Counted from the first letter of the stretch, positions 31,766 to 38,821 are shown. The stretch is 40,693 bases of DNA from Chloroflexota bacterium (GCA_005879985.1 VBIA01000062.1:1-40693); one strand, 5' to 3'. Made by a program: numbers and translations. Notes: generated by a model not told the origin, from the sequence alone.

Positions 31766-32535
31766 GCCATCCTCCCGATGTGCCCGGCTTGCTGGTCGCG
31801 CACGAGCCGACCCTCGACAAGGGTCAGCACACGCCGCTGCAGTCGCGTGACGATCTCGACGTTGTGGGTGGCCACGAGCACGGCGGTGCCCCAAGCTGCG
31901 ATGTCCGAGAACAGGTCCATGATCTCCCAGGCCGTCTGCTGGTCCAGGTTGCCGGTGGGCTCGTCAGCGATCAGCAGCGGGGGCTTGGCCACAACCGCGC
32001 GGGCGATCGCGACCCGCTGCTGCTGCCCGCCCGAGAGCTGATGCGGCAGCGCGCTGCCGCGGTCCCCAAGACCAACGGCTTCGAGAGCGTCGAGTGACCG
32101 GTCGCGCGCCTCCTCGTCCGAAATGCGGAGGTCGGCGACCTGGAGCGCGAAGGCGACGTTCTCCAGCGCCGTGAGGCGCGGCAGCAGCTTGTAGTCCTGG
32201 AACACGACCCCGACCCTTCGCCGAAGCTCTGCCACGCGCGACCCTTTGAGCAGGTGCGCCGCGATGCCCGCGACCGTCACCTCACCCTGGGTGGGGCGAA
32301 TCTCGCGGTTGATCAACTTCAGGATGGTTGTCTTGCCGGCGCCGCTGGGGCCGACCAGGAATGCCAGCTCGCCGGGCTGAAGCTCCAGGTGCACGTCGTC
32401 GAGGGCGACTCGAGACCCGTAGGCTCGAGTGACCCCGGCAAACCGCACTATCGGATTCTCTGCTGCGAATGGGCGCACCTGTCCGCTGGGGCCTAACGCG
32501 AAAGTTTGGCTTGCCTTGCGAGTTTCGAGCCGCAT
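31747..32535 (-). CDS. ftsE: Cell division ATP-binding protein FtsE
   Basis: 262 residues as drawn from the ATG at 32535. A GTG at 32448 would remove a 29-residue extension and begin at VRFAGVTRAYG, the normal FtsE start; no ribosome site decides. ABC ATPase motifs are complete: Walker A GPSGAGKTT, Q-loop VVFQDYKLLP (DYKLL is an FtsE hallmark), signature LSGGQQQRVAIARAV, Walker B LLIADEPTGNLD, and switch His in VATHN. It powers FtsX-mediated activation of the downstream peptidoglycan hydrolase during division. Confidence 0.95.
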   Translation of the reverse strand: MRLETRKASQTFALGPSGQVRPFAAENPIVRFAGVTRAYGSRVALDDVHLELQPGELAFLVGPSGAGKTTILKLINREIRPTQGEVTVAGIAAHLLKGSRVAELRRRVGVVFQDYKLLPRLTALENVAFALQVADLRISDEEARDRSLDALEAVGLGDRGSALPHQLSGGQQQRVAIARAVVAKPPLLIADEPTGNLDQQTAWEIMDLFSDIAAWGTAVLVATHNVEIVTRLQRRVLTLVEGRLVRDQQAGHIGRMAWLASS

Positions 32536-32738
32536 TGCGCCACAACCCCGGTGGCCTCAACCCAAACGGTTTGCGACGCAGAGACAAAATCGGCCTTTCG
32601 CCGGGGCGGCCGCTCATCATCCCTCGAGCGATGCTTCCTTATTTCGTGCGTGACGACGACGGGAACTAAAGTAGCGCCGTCGTTTGGCGCATTCGCCGGT
32701 TCGAAGCGGCGGCCGGGCGATCTCAGGAGATGAGCAGG
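32536..32738 (+). other. Divergent intergenic region between ftsE and the collagen-like gene
   Basis: About 200 bases with no gene. It holds an inverted repeat ACGACGG/CCGTCGT (about 32656-32688) surrounding a TAAAGT -10-like box, and AGGAG at 32725-32729 as the ribosome site for the gene starting at 32739. It probably carries the promoters of both divergent units. Confidence 0.45.
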
Positions 32739-33344
32739 ATGAGCTCGTGGGTGCGCGGTTTGACCAAATTGAGGACGCGGCGGTTATCGCTGCCGACGGC
32801 GCTCCTCATCAGCGTTGTGGCTGTGGCGGCAGGGGGAGGCGTGGCGCTGGCAGCCAAGCAGATCATCTCGCCGGACCCCGCCACCGGGGTGATCCACGCC
32901 TGCTACAACAGCGCGAGCGGGGAGATCCACCTGGTCAACACCGGTGAGACGTGCGGGCATGGGGGCACCGCGATCCAGTGGAATCAGACCGGCCCAGGCG
33001 GGGTCGCAGGACCAGCTGGACCCCCTGGCCCTGCAGGGACCGCCCGTGATGCGGGTGCGGTCGTGTCGGTGGGTCAGGGCGGCCCAAGCTTCTATCCCGA
33101 GGGACTTCGTGGCTGGGTCAGCGTCACGAGCCCTCATACCGGCTACTACTGCCTGACCCCTGATGCCGGCTCTACCCTCGGCAACACGGTGCTCGTGCTG
33201 TCCACCGGAAGCCCCGGTGCAGGACAGGGAATCATCGAGTGGTCGGGATACTGCTCGCTGACTCCGTTCGTACTCGCCGTGTCCACGGTCGACATGTCGG
33301 GCACTCCCGTCGGCACCGAGCCGTTCGTGGCGATCATTCCGTAA
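32739..33344 (+). CDS. Secreted or anchored protein with short collagen-like segment
   Basis: 201 residues from the ATG at 32739, 9 bases after AGGAG; another ATG at 32730 abuts the same ribosome site too closely. One N-terminal TM/signal helix (LPTALLISVVAVAAGGGVALA) precedes VIHACYNSASGEIHLVNTGETC and then a short Gly-Pro-rich collagen-like run (GPGGVAGPAGPPGPAGTARDAG, about seven G-x-y triplets). The rest is a beta-rich, Ser/Thr/Gly domain with three Cys. The IHACY...GEIHLV...C...IQWNQTGP module followed by collagen triplets is common in cell-surface proteins of high-GC Gram-positives and Chloroflexota. Function unknown, likely surface display. Confidence 0.75.
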   Translation: MSSWVRGLTKLRTRRLSLPTALLISVVAVAAGGGVALAAKQIISPDPATGVIHACYNSASGEIHLVNTGETCGHGGTAIQWNQTGPGGVAGPAGPPGPAGTARDAGAVVSVGQGGPSFYPEGLRGWVSVTSPHTGYYCLTPDAGSTLGNTVLVLSTGSPGAGQGIIEWSGYCSLTPFVLAVSTVDMSGTPVGTEPFVAIIP

Positions 33345-33352
33345 CAGCTTCG

Positions 33353-33380
33353 GGAGCCCGGCGAACTCATGCCGGGCTCC
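33353..33380 (+). terminator. Hairpin after the collagen-like gene
   Basis: GGAGCCCGGC (33353-33362), loop GAACTCAT, GCCGGGCTCC (33371-33380): a perfect 10-bp GC-rich stem 9 bases after the stop codon. There is no T-run afterwards (aaccc), so this is a hairpin-only terminator candidate. A second small hairpin, TGCCCA-GCAT-TGGGCA, follows at about 33428-33443 before tRNA-Gly. Confidence 0.6.
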
Positions 33381-33449
33381 AACCCAATCGATCGCAACCA
33401 TGCTGAAGTAGCCTGTTAGGCCCGTACTGCCCAGCATTGGGCACGTCGA

Positions 33450-33523
33450 GCGGGCGTAGCACAATGGCAGTGCGCCAGCCTTCCAAGCTGGTTACGTGGG
33501 TTCGATTCCCATCGCCCGCTCCA
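33450..33523 (+). tRNA. tRNA-Gly (TCC)
   Basis: Acceptor GCGGGCG pairs with CGCCCGC. Anticodon stem CCAGC/GCTGG surrounds loop CTTCCAA (anticodon TCC). T-arm GTGGG-TTCGATT-CCCAT. Discriminator T and encoded CCA; 74 bases. The antisense pseudogene at 33492-34038 overlaps its 3' end. Confidence 0.97.
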
Positions 33524-34038
33524 CCTTCTTGATCGCGAGCACGGGCACGCTTTTGCCCAGCCATCGCGACGGGCGCTCCGCCACGACCACCAGGCCCGCT
33601 TCGGCGATGAAGCTGTCCAGACCTTTGCGGTCGAAGAAGCGGTGCAGGCGCAGGAGCTGCGTGACGCGCCGCACGAGGCCCTGACCGACGAAGTCGGCAA
33701 GCAGCCAGCGGCCATTCGGCGCCAGCACGCGCGCGACCTCGGTCACGCCTTTCTTCTGATCCGCCCAGTGGTGGAACGTCATCGTGCTGAAGACCAGGTC
33801 GAACTGGCCGTCGGCGAATGGCAGCGCCTCGGCGGTGGCCTGCTGGAAGTGGATCGGCGCGCCCGGCGGCACCAGGCTGATCGCCCGGCTGTGGCACCTG
33901 CTCGGTGGCCAGGTCGAGCAGCGTCGACTGGATCGGGTCGAACACCACGCGCTGCATCCAGTGGCGCTCATAGCGCGGAGCCCATTGATCGAATTGGCCC
34001 ACGTCACGATGTGAGTGCGAGTGCGAGCGGTGCACCAT
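33492..34038 (-). pseudogene. Broken SAM-dependent methyltransferase (motif I deleted, frame changed)
   Basis: The 5' part (34038 to ~33890) reads DVGQFDQWAPRYERHWMQRVVFDPIQSTLLDLATEQVPQPG, a normal class I methyltransferase N-terminus. The 3' part, in another frame, reads PPGAPIHFQQATAEALPFADGQFDLVFSTMTFHHW, followed by motifs for ARVLAPNGRWLLADF and a C-terminal helix. The join near 33880-33895 lacks the expected SAM-binding stretch with the VLDVGCGTG motif and the following acidic loop, about 35 residues. Deletion plus frameshift means no active enzyme. The 3' end runs into the antisense of tRNA-Gly, so its last residues (AMGIEPT) are tRNA-derived. Confidence 0.8.
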
Positions 34039-34096
34039 CGCTAAGAATGACGCAGATGAGCAGGCTTCTATGGGCCGGGGTTGTCGGCGCTGCACT

Positions 34097-34561
34097 TCAT
34101 TCGCGCGACGTCGCTCGACTCTCAAAGCGCCTGACCGCTATCTGATACGCCTCGGTCAGCAAGGGTTTGAGGTTTTCGAAAGTTGTTTCGGATGGATTCA
34201 ACACGGAGACCCAGTGATTCGGACCGTAGACCGGATGAGGCATCAACACATCGAGCGCAGTGAAGTCGTGCTCAGCCTCGCCGGGGAACAGCGATCGATA
34301 CGTCTCTTTCGAGACGCCGATGTTCAGCCTGAAGACGTCAGGCCGGTTGAGGTTGGACTTGTTGTCGAAATCGCCGTAGTCCTTGATGACGATGGTCGCG
34401 AAAGGAAATCGTCGCGAGCCCTCGAGGTTGCGCTGAGGGTCATAGATGAAGAACGTGTCACCCCACGCGATCTCAGGCGCCCCTGCCTCCTTGGATCCGA
34501 TGTCCACATCGACGCCATCGAACTCTGAGGCGATGTACCGGCGGATCGATTCCTGATTCAT
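34097..34561 (-). CDS. DUF6194-family protein
   Basis: 154 residues, ATG start. Conserved stretches: WGDTFFIYDPQ, FATIVIKDYGDFDNKSNLNRPDVFRLNIGVSKETYRSLF, HDFTALDVLMPHPVYGPNHWVSVLNPS, LLTEAYQIAVRR. These are the hallmarks of the DUF6194 family, small cytosolic proteins of unknown function found mostly in Actinomycetota and Chloroflexota. The YGDFD and HPVYxPxHWV blocks are the most conserved and probably line a pocket. It is a single-gene unit; upstream lie palindromic repeats, downstream the broken methyltransferase. Confidence 0.8.
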   Translation of the reverse strand: MNQESIRRYIASEFDGVDVDIGSKEAGAPEIAWGDTFFIYDPQRNLEGSRRFPFATIVIKDYGDFDNKSNLNRPDVFRLNIGVSKETYRSLFPGEAEHDFTALDVLMPHPVYGPNHWVSVLNPSETTFENLKPLLTEAYQIAVRRFESRATSRE

Positions 34562-34569
34562 TTCCTTGT

Positions 34570-34642
34570 CCCTTACCTCTCCCGCGAGCGGGAGGGTATA
34601 TAACGTCCCTCACCCTGACCCTCTCCCGCTAGCGGGAGAGGG
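34570..34642. repeat. Two CCCGCNAGCGGG palindromes (CTCTCCC/GGGAGAG family)
   Basis: Copy A: CCTCTCCCGCGAGCGGGAGGG region at about 34575-34596. Copy B: CCCTCTCCCGCTAGCGGGAGAGGG at about 34619-34642, an almost perfect palindrome. They lie 40-45 bases apart between the DUF6194 gene start and the first bactofilin gene. They resemble the palindromes at 15226 and 24418 in shape and in C/G-strand asymmetry. Confidence 0.75.
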
Positions 34643-34752
34643 ATACACAAGGTTGCCTGGCAACGCCGTCGTTTTGTCGGCGATCCGCGGTCGTGGGCCT
34701 GACGTATCCTTGTCACCCGCTGAACGACGAACACTTACTACGGGGGTTTCTT

Positions 34753-35166
34753 ATGGACACTCAACACGCGGTCGCCGACACCGCGCCACACGAAGCTAAC
34801 GAAGACGGTGTGGAGTCACGCCGCGACGGTACCAACAAGATCACGTTGGGCCCGGGCGACAGCATCGATGGCAAGCTCAACTACAACGGGCACCTGACCG
34901 TGCAGGGACAGGCCCAGGGCGAGTTTCGCATCACGGGCAACTTCGAGGTCGGCAACGGCGCGACCGTCAAGGCGCTCATCGAAGGATCGAACGTCACCAT
35001 CAAAGGTGACGTCGAGGGCATGCTGACCGCGCGCGAAAAGCTCACGCTGGGCAAGTCCGCAAAGCTCAGCGGCGACGTGACAGTCAAGCGGCTTCAGATC
35101 GAGGACGGTGCCAGCTTCAACGGCCACGTCCGGATGGGAAGCTTTGAGCAGTCTTCGGGCAGCTAG
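34753..35166 (+). CDS. Bactofilin (polymer-forming cytoskeletal protein) A
   Basis: 137 residues from the ATG at 34753. A polar 40-residue tail precedes a single bactofilin (DUF583) beta-helix, seen as repeating turns: NKITLGPGDSIDGKLNYNGHLTVQGQAQGEFRITGNFEVGNGATVKALIEGSNVTIKGDVEGMLTAREKLTLGKSAKLSGDVTVKRLQIEDGASFNGHVRMG (read in parts). Bactofilins polymerise without nucleotide into membrane-bound filaments used for cell shape, division or surface organelles. A second paralogue begins 37 bases downstream, so they are co-transcribed and may co-polymerise. Confidence 0.92.
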   Translation: MDTQHAVADTAPHEANEDGVESRRDGTNKITLGPGDSIDGKLNYNGHLTVQGQAQGEFRITGNFEVGNGATVKALIEGSNVTIKGDVEGMLTAREKLTLGKSAKLSGDVTVKRLQIEDGASFNGHVRMGSFEQSSGS

Positions 35167-35203
35167 GCCCACGCCCAAGCAGCCGGACACTGGAGCGAAG
35201 TCT

Positions 35204-35662
35204 ATGACCGAAAACGAGACCAGCGTTGTCATGCTCGGACCGCGCGACCGGCTAATCGGTGAGCTGTATATCGAGGGGAACCTGCGCGTCAGCGGCACGC
35301 TCGAAGGGCAGATCGAGGCCACGGGCGATGTCGACGTAACTGAGGCGGCGACGGTGAAGGCCACGGTCGCAGGACGCGAGGTGAATGTCAGCGGCCAGGT
35401 CAACGGCGCGGTGACGGCGTCGAAGAAGCTCGTCATCGGCCGCAGCGGATCGATCGTCGGCGACGTGCGGGTGCCGCGTCTGATCATGCAGGACGGCGCC
35501 AGCCTCAGCGGCAACGTGTCGATGGGCCCGAAGGTCGCCGCGGAGTTCGCTCAGGCGGCGGCTGCGGAAGCCGCACCAGCGCCTGTTGAAATGGCGGCGG
35601 CTGTGCAGTCGGCCACCGACGGCGAGACGGCCCAGGAAAAGTCGAAGCCGAAGAAGCGCTAG
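35204..35662 (+). CDS. Bactofilin B
   Basis: 152 residues from the ATG at 35204, with GGAG about 9 bases upstream. The bactofilin core (~8-110) has turns such as MLGPRDRLIGELYIEGNLRV, SGTLEGQIEATGDVDVTEAA, TVKATVAGREVNVSGQVNGA and SGSIVGDVRVPRLIMQDGAS. It is followed by an Ala/Glu/Pro-rich tail ending KSKPKKR. The basic end could touch membrane or DNA. The last codons lie inside a terminator hairpin shared with the convergent TfoX-like gene. Confidence 0.92.
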   Translation: MTENETSVVMLGPRDRLIGELYIEGNLRVSGTLEGQIEATGDVDVTEAATVKATVAGREVNVSGQVNGAVTASKKLVIGRSGSIVGDVRVPRLIMQDGASLSGNVSMGPKVAAEFAQAAAAEAAPAPVEMAAAVQSATDGETAQEKSKPKKR

Positions 35663-35678
35663 CCTACCGCTTCTTTTT
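35651..35678. terminator. Bidirectional terminator embedded in two convergent coding ends
   Basis: AAGAAGCG (35651-35658), loop CTAGCCTAC, CGCTTCTT (35668-35675), then TTT. Both stop codons lie in or beside the loop. The stem encodes the Lys/Arg tails of both proteins (KKR-stop each way). The + strand has a T-run after the stem; the minus strand has a less pure one. Confidence 0.7.
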
Positions 35679-36038
35679 CGCGGCGGCGGCCGGCTTCTTG
35701 GCCTTCGCGGGCATGGCCCGCGTCAGCGTCAGCGCGCGCGTGATGTGCGCACGGACTGCGTCGGGCTTCTTCTGCCAGCTGGCCGGCACCATCACGTAGC
35801 CGGACATCGCGTGGCCGGCCACTGGTTCGAATGGACGGCCGCCCGACTTCATGATCGGCTGCGCCTCCGCGTCGGGCAGGCGCACGAACAGGTCCTCGCC
35901 GAACAGCCCGGCGAACATGTTGCCGTTCACGAAGGCGGCCAGGTTGCCGAACATCGGCTTGAGCGTGATCGCCGGGTCGCCGGGCACGAGCTTGGTGAAG
36001 GCGGCCTTCGTTTGCTCAGAGGGCTTCGGCATCTTCAT
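35664..36038 (-). CDS. TfoX N-terminal-domain family protein
   Basis: 124 residues from the ATG at 36038 (a second at 36032). The single TfoX-N domain (~5-105) shows AAFTKLVPGDPAITLKPMFGNLAAFVNGNMFAGLFGEDLFVRLP, GGRPFEPVAGHAMSGYVMVPASW. The conserved MFG and MFAGLF blocks are typical. The C-terminus is a poly-Lys/Ala tail (AKAKKPAAAAKKKR) that could bind nucleic acid. Stand-alone TfoX-N proteins have no defined role and are not competence regulators as such. It is divergent from the next gene, with 32 bases between starts. Confidence 0.82.
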   Translation of the reverse strand: MKMPKPSEQTKAAFTKLVPGDPAITLKPMFGNLAAFVNGNMFAGLFGEDLFVRLPDAEAQPIMKSGGRPFEPVAGHAMSGYVMVPASWQKKPDAVRAHITRALTLTRAMPAKAKKPAAAAKKKR

Positions 36039-36070
36039 CGGCGCGCGCGCCACGGCAATAATCTTGCCTT

Positions 36071-36724
36071 GTGGCCACCACGCGCGTCGTGTTTGAGATC
36101 GGATCGAAAAGGACTTTTGCCAGCGCCATCGATTGGCCAGGATGGTGCAGGGCGGGCAAGGATCAGGAGCTCGCGCTTCAGGCGCTGATCGATTACGCGC
36201 CTCGCTATGCAGTGGTCGCAAAGACCGCGGGCGTGCCGTACACGTTGGGTCGCTGGAAGTTCGATGACGTTGATCATCTCCGCGGTGATGCCACCACCGA
36301 CTTCGGCGCCCCCGGCGCGATGTCGATGCTCGAGCTGCAGCGCATGTCGAAATCCGAGGTCGAGCGCATGTGCTCGCTGGTCGAGGCGACGTGGAAAGTG
36401 TTCGATGGAGTCGTCAAGAAGGCGCCGGCCTCGCTGCGCAAAGGTCCGAGTGGCGGCGGACGCGATCGAGACAAGATCGTCGAGCACGTGCTCGGCGCAG
36501 AGACGGGTTACGGATCCAGCTTCGCGCTCAAGCTGAAGCAGCCAGAGATGGGCGACACCAGGGCGATCAAGGCGCTCCGCGCGGCGTGGCTCGAGGCTTT
36601 TCGCGCCGGGGCGGATGGCAAGCCGCGGCGCGAGGGCGGCCGTTCCGCGCGATACATGGCGCGGCGCATTGCGTGGCACACGATGGACCACGCGTGGGAG
36701 ATCGAGGACCGGTCGGAGAGCTAG
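36071..36724 (+). CDS. DinB-like helical-bundle protein, function unknown
   Basis: 217 residues, GTG start. The N-terminal part (TRVVFEIGSKRTFASAIDWPGWCRAGKDQELALQAL) resembles a small antitoxin-type alpha/beta region seen fused to DinB-like domains in Actinomycetota. The C-terminal part ends ARYMARRIAWHTMDHAWEIEDRSES, with the H-x-x-x-H-x-W-E-I-E-D-R pattern typical of the last helix of DinB/YfiT metal-binding bundles. The middle is a helix-rich stretch with many charged residues. Mycothiol- or metal-linked functions occur in DinB relatives but cannot be inferred here. It overlaps the convergent lipoprotein gene by 4 bases. Confidence 0.7.
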   Translation: MATTRVVFEIGSKRTFASAIDWPGWCRAGKDQELALQALIDYAPRYAVVAKTAGVPYTLGRWKFDDVDHLRGDATTDFGAPGAMSMLELQRMSKSEVERMCSLVEATWKVFDGVVKKAPASLRKGPSGGGRDRDKIVEHVLGAETGYGSSFALKLKQPEMGDTRAIKALRAAWLEAFRAGADGKPRREGGRSARYMARRIAWHTMDHAWEIEDRSES

Positions 36725-37206
36725 CCGCCGAAGGTCAGGCGATGATTGTTCGGGTTGATCGTGTAGTCGCCTGCACTCGTCTTGACCACGAACTTGAACG
36801 AGAAGTCACCCCACGTGTCATTGCTCCCACCGGCGTTGGTGCACGTGAACGGGATCACGAACTTGATCGTTGTGACACCTCCGGCGCCGATGGTCTTCGG
36901 CGAGAACTTGGTGATCGAGTCGGTCCCGTGCGCGCCCTCGGTCCCCGACCAGTCGCCGCTGCTCCCGACGTTCGTCCAGGTCTCCTGAATGGACTTGAGC
37001 TGGACTGCGCTGGAGCTCGAGTTCTTCGCGTCGATTGTCGCGTGCACGTCGTAGGGTAGGTCGTTGGCGGGGTACGGACAGCTGTACTTGGCGTCGACGT
37101 GGGCGTGGCTGAGCGAGAGGCTCGCGCCGATCCCGCAGATCGGGCCGCACGCAACGAGCGCAAGCAGCGCTGAGGCAAGGAGCGCCGATCGCGCGATTTT
37201 GCGCAT
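36721..37206 (-). CDS. Hypothetical lipoprotein
   Basis: 161 residues from the ATG at 37206. That start gives a lipoprotein signal (MRKIARSALLASALLALVAC); an earlier in-frame start at 37242 adds only a non-signal extension. The mature part has about 140 residues, probably beta-sandwich (VDAKYSCPYPANDLPYDVHATIDAKNSSSSAVQLKSI; later VTTIKFVIPFTCTNAGG), with two further Cys in the core. It is not assigned to a family. It lies divergent from the 37221 gene by 14 bases, so promoters must overlap the two 5' ends. Confidence 0.7.
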   Translation of the reverse strand: MRKIARSALLASALLALVACGPICGIGASLSLSHAHVDAKYSCPYPANDLPYDVHATIDAKNSSSSAVQLKSIQETWTNVGSSGDWSGTEGAHGTDSITKFSPKTIGAGGVTTIKFVIPFTCTNAGGSNDTWGDFSFKFVVKTSAGDYTINPNNHRLTFGG

Positions 37207-37220
37207 TCGCCCGAATTTAA

Positions 37221-37832
37221 ATGGCCCGCACTGCAGGGTCAACTCTTACCGGCTCTCAGCCTGCGTCGGGTAAGCTTCCCGAGGTCGTGTCCACCCAGCC
37301 GGCGCCGTCGGAAACCGCCAGTCAGCCGCTAGAGACCCCCTTCGCGGACGCCGCCTCGCCCTTCAGGAGGACCGAGGCGCCGCTTCCAGTGTTCGCGGGG
37401 CCGCCGCCGCAGGCGCCGCTGCCGCCGGCGACGCACTCGTCATGGGTCACGTATCGCGCGCAGATCAACTTCGGGCTGGCGATGCTTGCGTACCTGATGG
37501 TGTTGGTGGGCGCGATCACATTGATTCAGGCCAACCCTGACGCAGAGTGGCGGTACTACATCGCGGCGCTGCCCGTTGTGCCGGCGTTGATCGCGCTTGT
37601 TGTGTTCGTGCGCGCATTGACGCGGCTGGACGATCTGCAGGCGCGGATCCAACTGCTCGCGTTCGGTTCGTCGCTGGGCGCGACGGCACTGCTGACGTTC
37701 GGTTACGCATTCTTCGAGGGCGTGGGCATGCCGCATCTGCCGCCGGCGTACGTTCTGCCGGTGATGGCGATTCTGTGGGGGGTGGCGACGACGTTCTTCA
37801 ACTGGAGGTACAAATGGAGGTACCGGCGCTAG
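37221..37832 (+). CDS. Hypothetical four-TM membrane protein
   Basis: 203 residues. A Pro/Ala/Thr-rich cytosolic N-terminus (~1-75) is followed by four helices: ~82-104 (NFGLAMLAYLMVLVGAITLI), ~113-131, ~148-167 and ~174-192. Between helices 2 and 3 is a charged loop VRALTRLDDLQARIQLLAF. The R-x-D-E/D-LQ-R-I-Q-L-x-A pattern recurs in small membrane proteins of several phyla, with no known role. The gene precedes tRNA-Gly(GCC) by 27 bases; a TAAAAT box at about 37838-37843 is a likely tRNA promoter element. Confidence 0.7.
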   Translation: MARTAGSTLTGSQPASGKLPEVVSTQPAPSETASQPLETPFADAASPFRRTEAPLPVFAGPPPQAPLPPATHSSWVTYRAQINFGLAMLAYLMVLVGAITLIQANPDAEWRYYIAALPVVPALIALVVFVRALTRLDDLQARIQLLAFGSSLGATALLTFGYAFFEGVGMPHLPPAYVLPVMAILWGVATTFFNWRYKWRYRR

Positions 37833-37858
37833 CCAGGTAAAATCTCCTTTCTGACCGA

Positions 37859-37934
37859 GCGGGAGTAGCTCACTTGGTAGAGCGCGACCTTGCCAAGGTC
37901 GAGGTAGCGGGTTCGAAGCCCGTCTCCCGCTCCA
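37859..37934 (+). tRNA. tRNA-Gly (GCC)
   Basis: Acceptor GCGGGAG pairs with CTCCCGC. D-arm GCTCACTTGGTAGAGC. Anticodon stem CGACC/GGTCG around loop TTGCCAA (anticodon GCC). T-arm GCGGG-TTCGAAG-CCCGT. Discriminator T, encoded CCA, 76 bases. Confidence 0.97.
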
Positions 37935-37941
37935 CTTAGTT

Positions 37942-37959
37942 TGTGCTACAAATAGCACA
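37942..37959 (+). promoter_or_regulatory. Operator-like inverted repeat on the antitoxin start codon
   Basis: TGTGCTA-CAAA-TAGCACA: perfect 7-bp arms with the last base being the A of the antitoxin ATG. It starts 8 bases after tRNA-Gly. Antitoxins of the Phd/VapB kind usually repress their own operon by binding such repeats. Confidence 0.7.
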
Positions 37960-38234
37960 TGGCAACAGTAGGGGTTCGTGAGCTTCGTCAGCGCGCCAGC
38001 GAACTGCTGCGCCGCGTCGAGGCCGGTGAAACCATTGAGGTCACGGATCGCGGGCGGCCGGTCGCGGTGCTTGCCCCGTTGCCCGAAGCGGGAGCTTTAG
38101 AACAGCTCCGAGCTGCTGGCGAGGTGACTCCGGCTGCCGGCAGCCTCAGCGACCTGCCATTACCCTTGCCGCTTCCTGAAGGTAAAGAATCGCCTTCGGC
38201 GATCCTGGCCCGGCTACGTCGCAATGAACGCTGA
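37959..38234 (+). CDS. Phd/YefM-type antitoxin (VapB-like)
   Basis: 91 residues. The N-terminal Phd/YefM fold shows MATVGVRELRQRASELLRRVEAGETIEVTDRGRPVAVLAPLP. The C-terminal part, normally disordered and toxin-binding, is Pro/Leu/Ala-rich and ends ILARLRRNER. It should neutralise the PIN toxin encoded next (4-codon overlap) and bind the inverted repeat on its own start codon. Because that toxin gene is broken, the antitoxin may persist only as a regulator or a relic. It lies directly behind tRNA-Gly(GCC), a typical landing place for mobile small operons. Confidence 0.85.
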   Translation: MATVGVRELRQRASELLRRVEAGETIEVTDRGRPVAVLAPLPEAGALEQLRAAGEVTPAAGSLSDLPLPLPLPEGKESPSAILARLRRNER

Positions 38235-38569
38235 GCGGGCAATCTATTTGGACTCATCCGCGATCGTGAAGCTCGCAGTCGCAGAGATAGAGTCTGCGGC
38301 CCTCCGTCGGTACTTGCGACGCCGAGCACCACTGGTGGTGAGCGCACTGGCGCGGACCGAGGTCGCAAGGGCTCTGTTGCCGCTCGGTCCAGCGGCCGTG
38401 CAAAGGGGTCATGAGGTGCTTGGCCGCGTTGAGTTGATCCGGGTCAGCGACCGAATCCTCTGCCACGATGCGGCAGCTCGGGGGCAGCCTTCGCAGAGTG
38501 GTTACCTATGACAGTCGGATGGCGGCGGCCGTTTCGGCGATGGGAATGACGACAGTCGCGCCTGCGTGA
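38224..38569 (+). pseudogene. VapC-type PIN toxin, internally deleted and frameshifted
   Basis: The 5' part reads MNAERAIYLDSSAIVKLAVAE (first PIN Asp), ...VVSALARTEVARALLPLG (conserved Glu) and VELIRVSDRIL. The frame then ends after CHDAAARGQPSQSGYL at 38511. The true C-terminus is found in a different frame: RRVVTYDSRMAAAVSAMGMTTVAPA ending at 38569 (stop 38567-38569). The expected third acidic residue block (DAIHLATA) is missing between them. The toxin is therefore almost certainly inactive, while the antitoxin is intact. Confidence 0.85.
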
Positions 38570-38605
38570 TTGAGCAGGCGCGAGCGAGCGCCGTTACGTC
38601 ATGGG

Positions 38606-38821
38606 TCACCGGTAAACCACCTCGTCGACAGACTCCGAGAGGTTCGGCGGTGCACCCTTGATTACGCCGACGAAGGGTGTGAGGCGGTCGGGCTGACGTG
38701 AGGCGAGCAACGCCTCCACCGCCTCAATGATCAGTGCGCCCTGGGACATGCCCCTCTTTTGTGCCAGCCGCCTGATTTTCTTGTCCATTGCATCGGGAAC
38801 GAGGAACTTTTTAAGCACCAT
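38606..38821 (-). CDS. CopG-like ribbon-helix-helix protein (orphan antitoxin or repressor)
   Basis: 71 residues. N-terminal beta-strand and helices: MVLKKFLVPDAMDKKIRRLAQKRGMSQGALIIEAVEALLASRQP, the usual ribbon-helix-helix DNA-binding pattern (strand, then helix with basic face, G-M-S turn, second helix). The C-terminal tail (GAPPNLSESVDEVVYR) is the sort of segment that binds a toxin. No toxin ORF is adjacent: upstream on plus there is only a non-conserved frame. A perfect palindrome covers its start codon, indicating autorepression. Confidence 0.75.
   Translation of the reverse strand: MVLKKFLVPDAMDKKIRRLAQKRGMSQGALIIEAVEALLASRQPDRLTPFVGVIKGAPPNLSESVDEVVYR

Noticed and set aside
33367-33500. 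Peptide endings such as MGIEPT and GDGNRTHVTSLEGWRTAIV
   Set aside because: These are antisense translations of tRNA-Gly and not protein sequence.
28934-37934. Integrated element using the tRNA genes as attachment sites
   Set aside because: No integrase and no repeated tRNA 3' segment was found around any of the four tRNAs.
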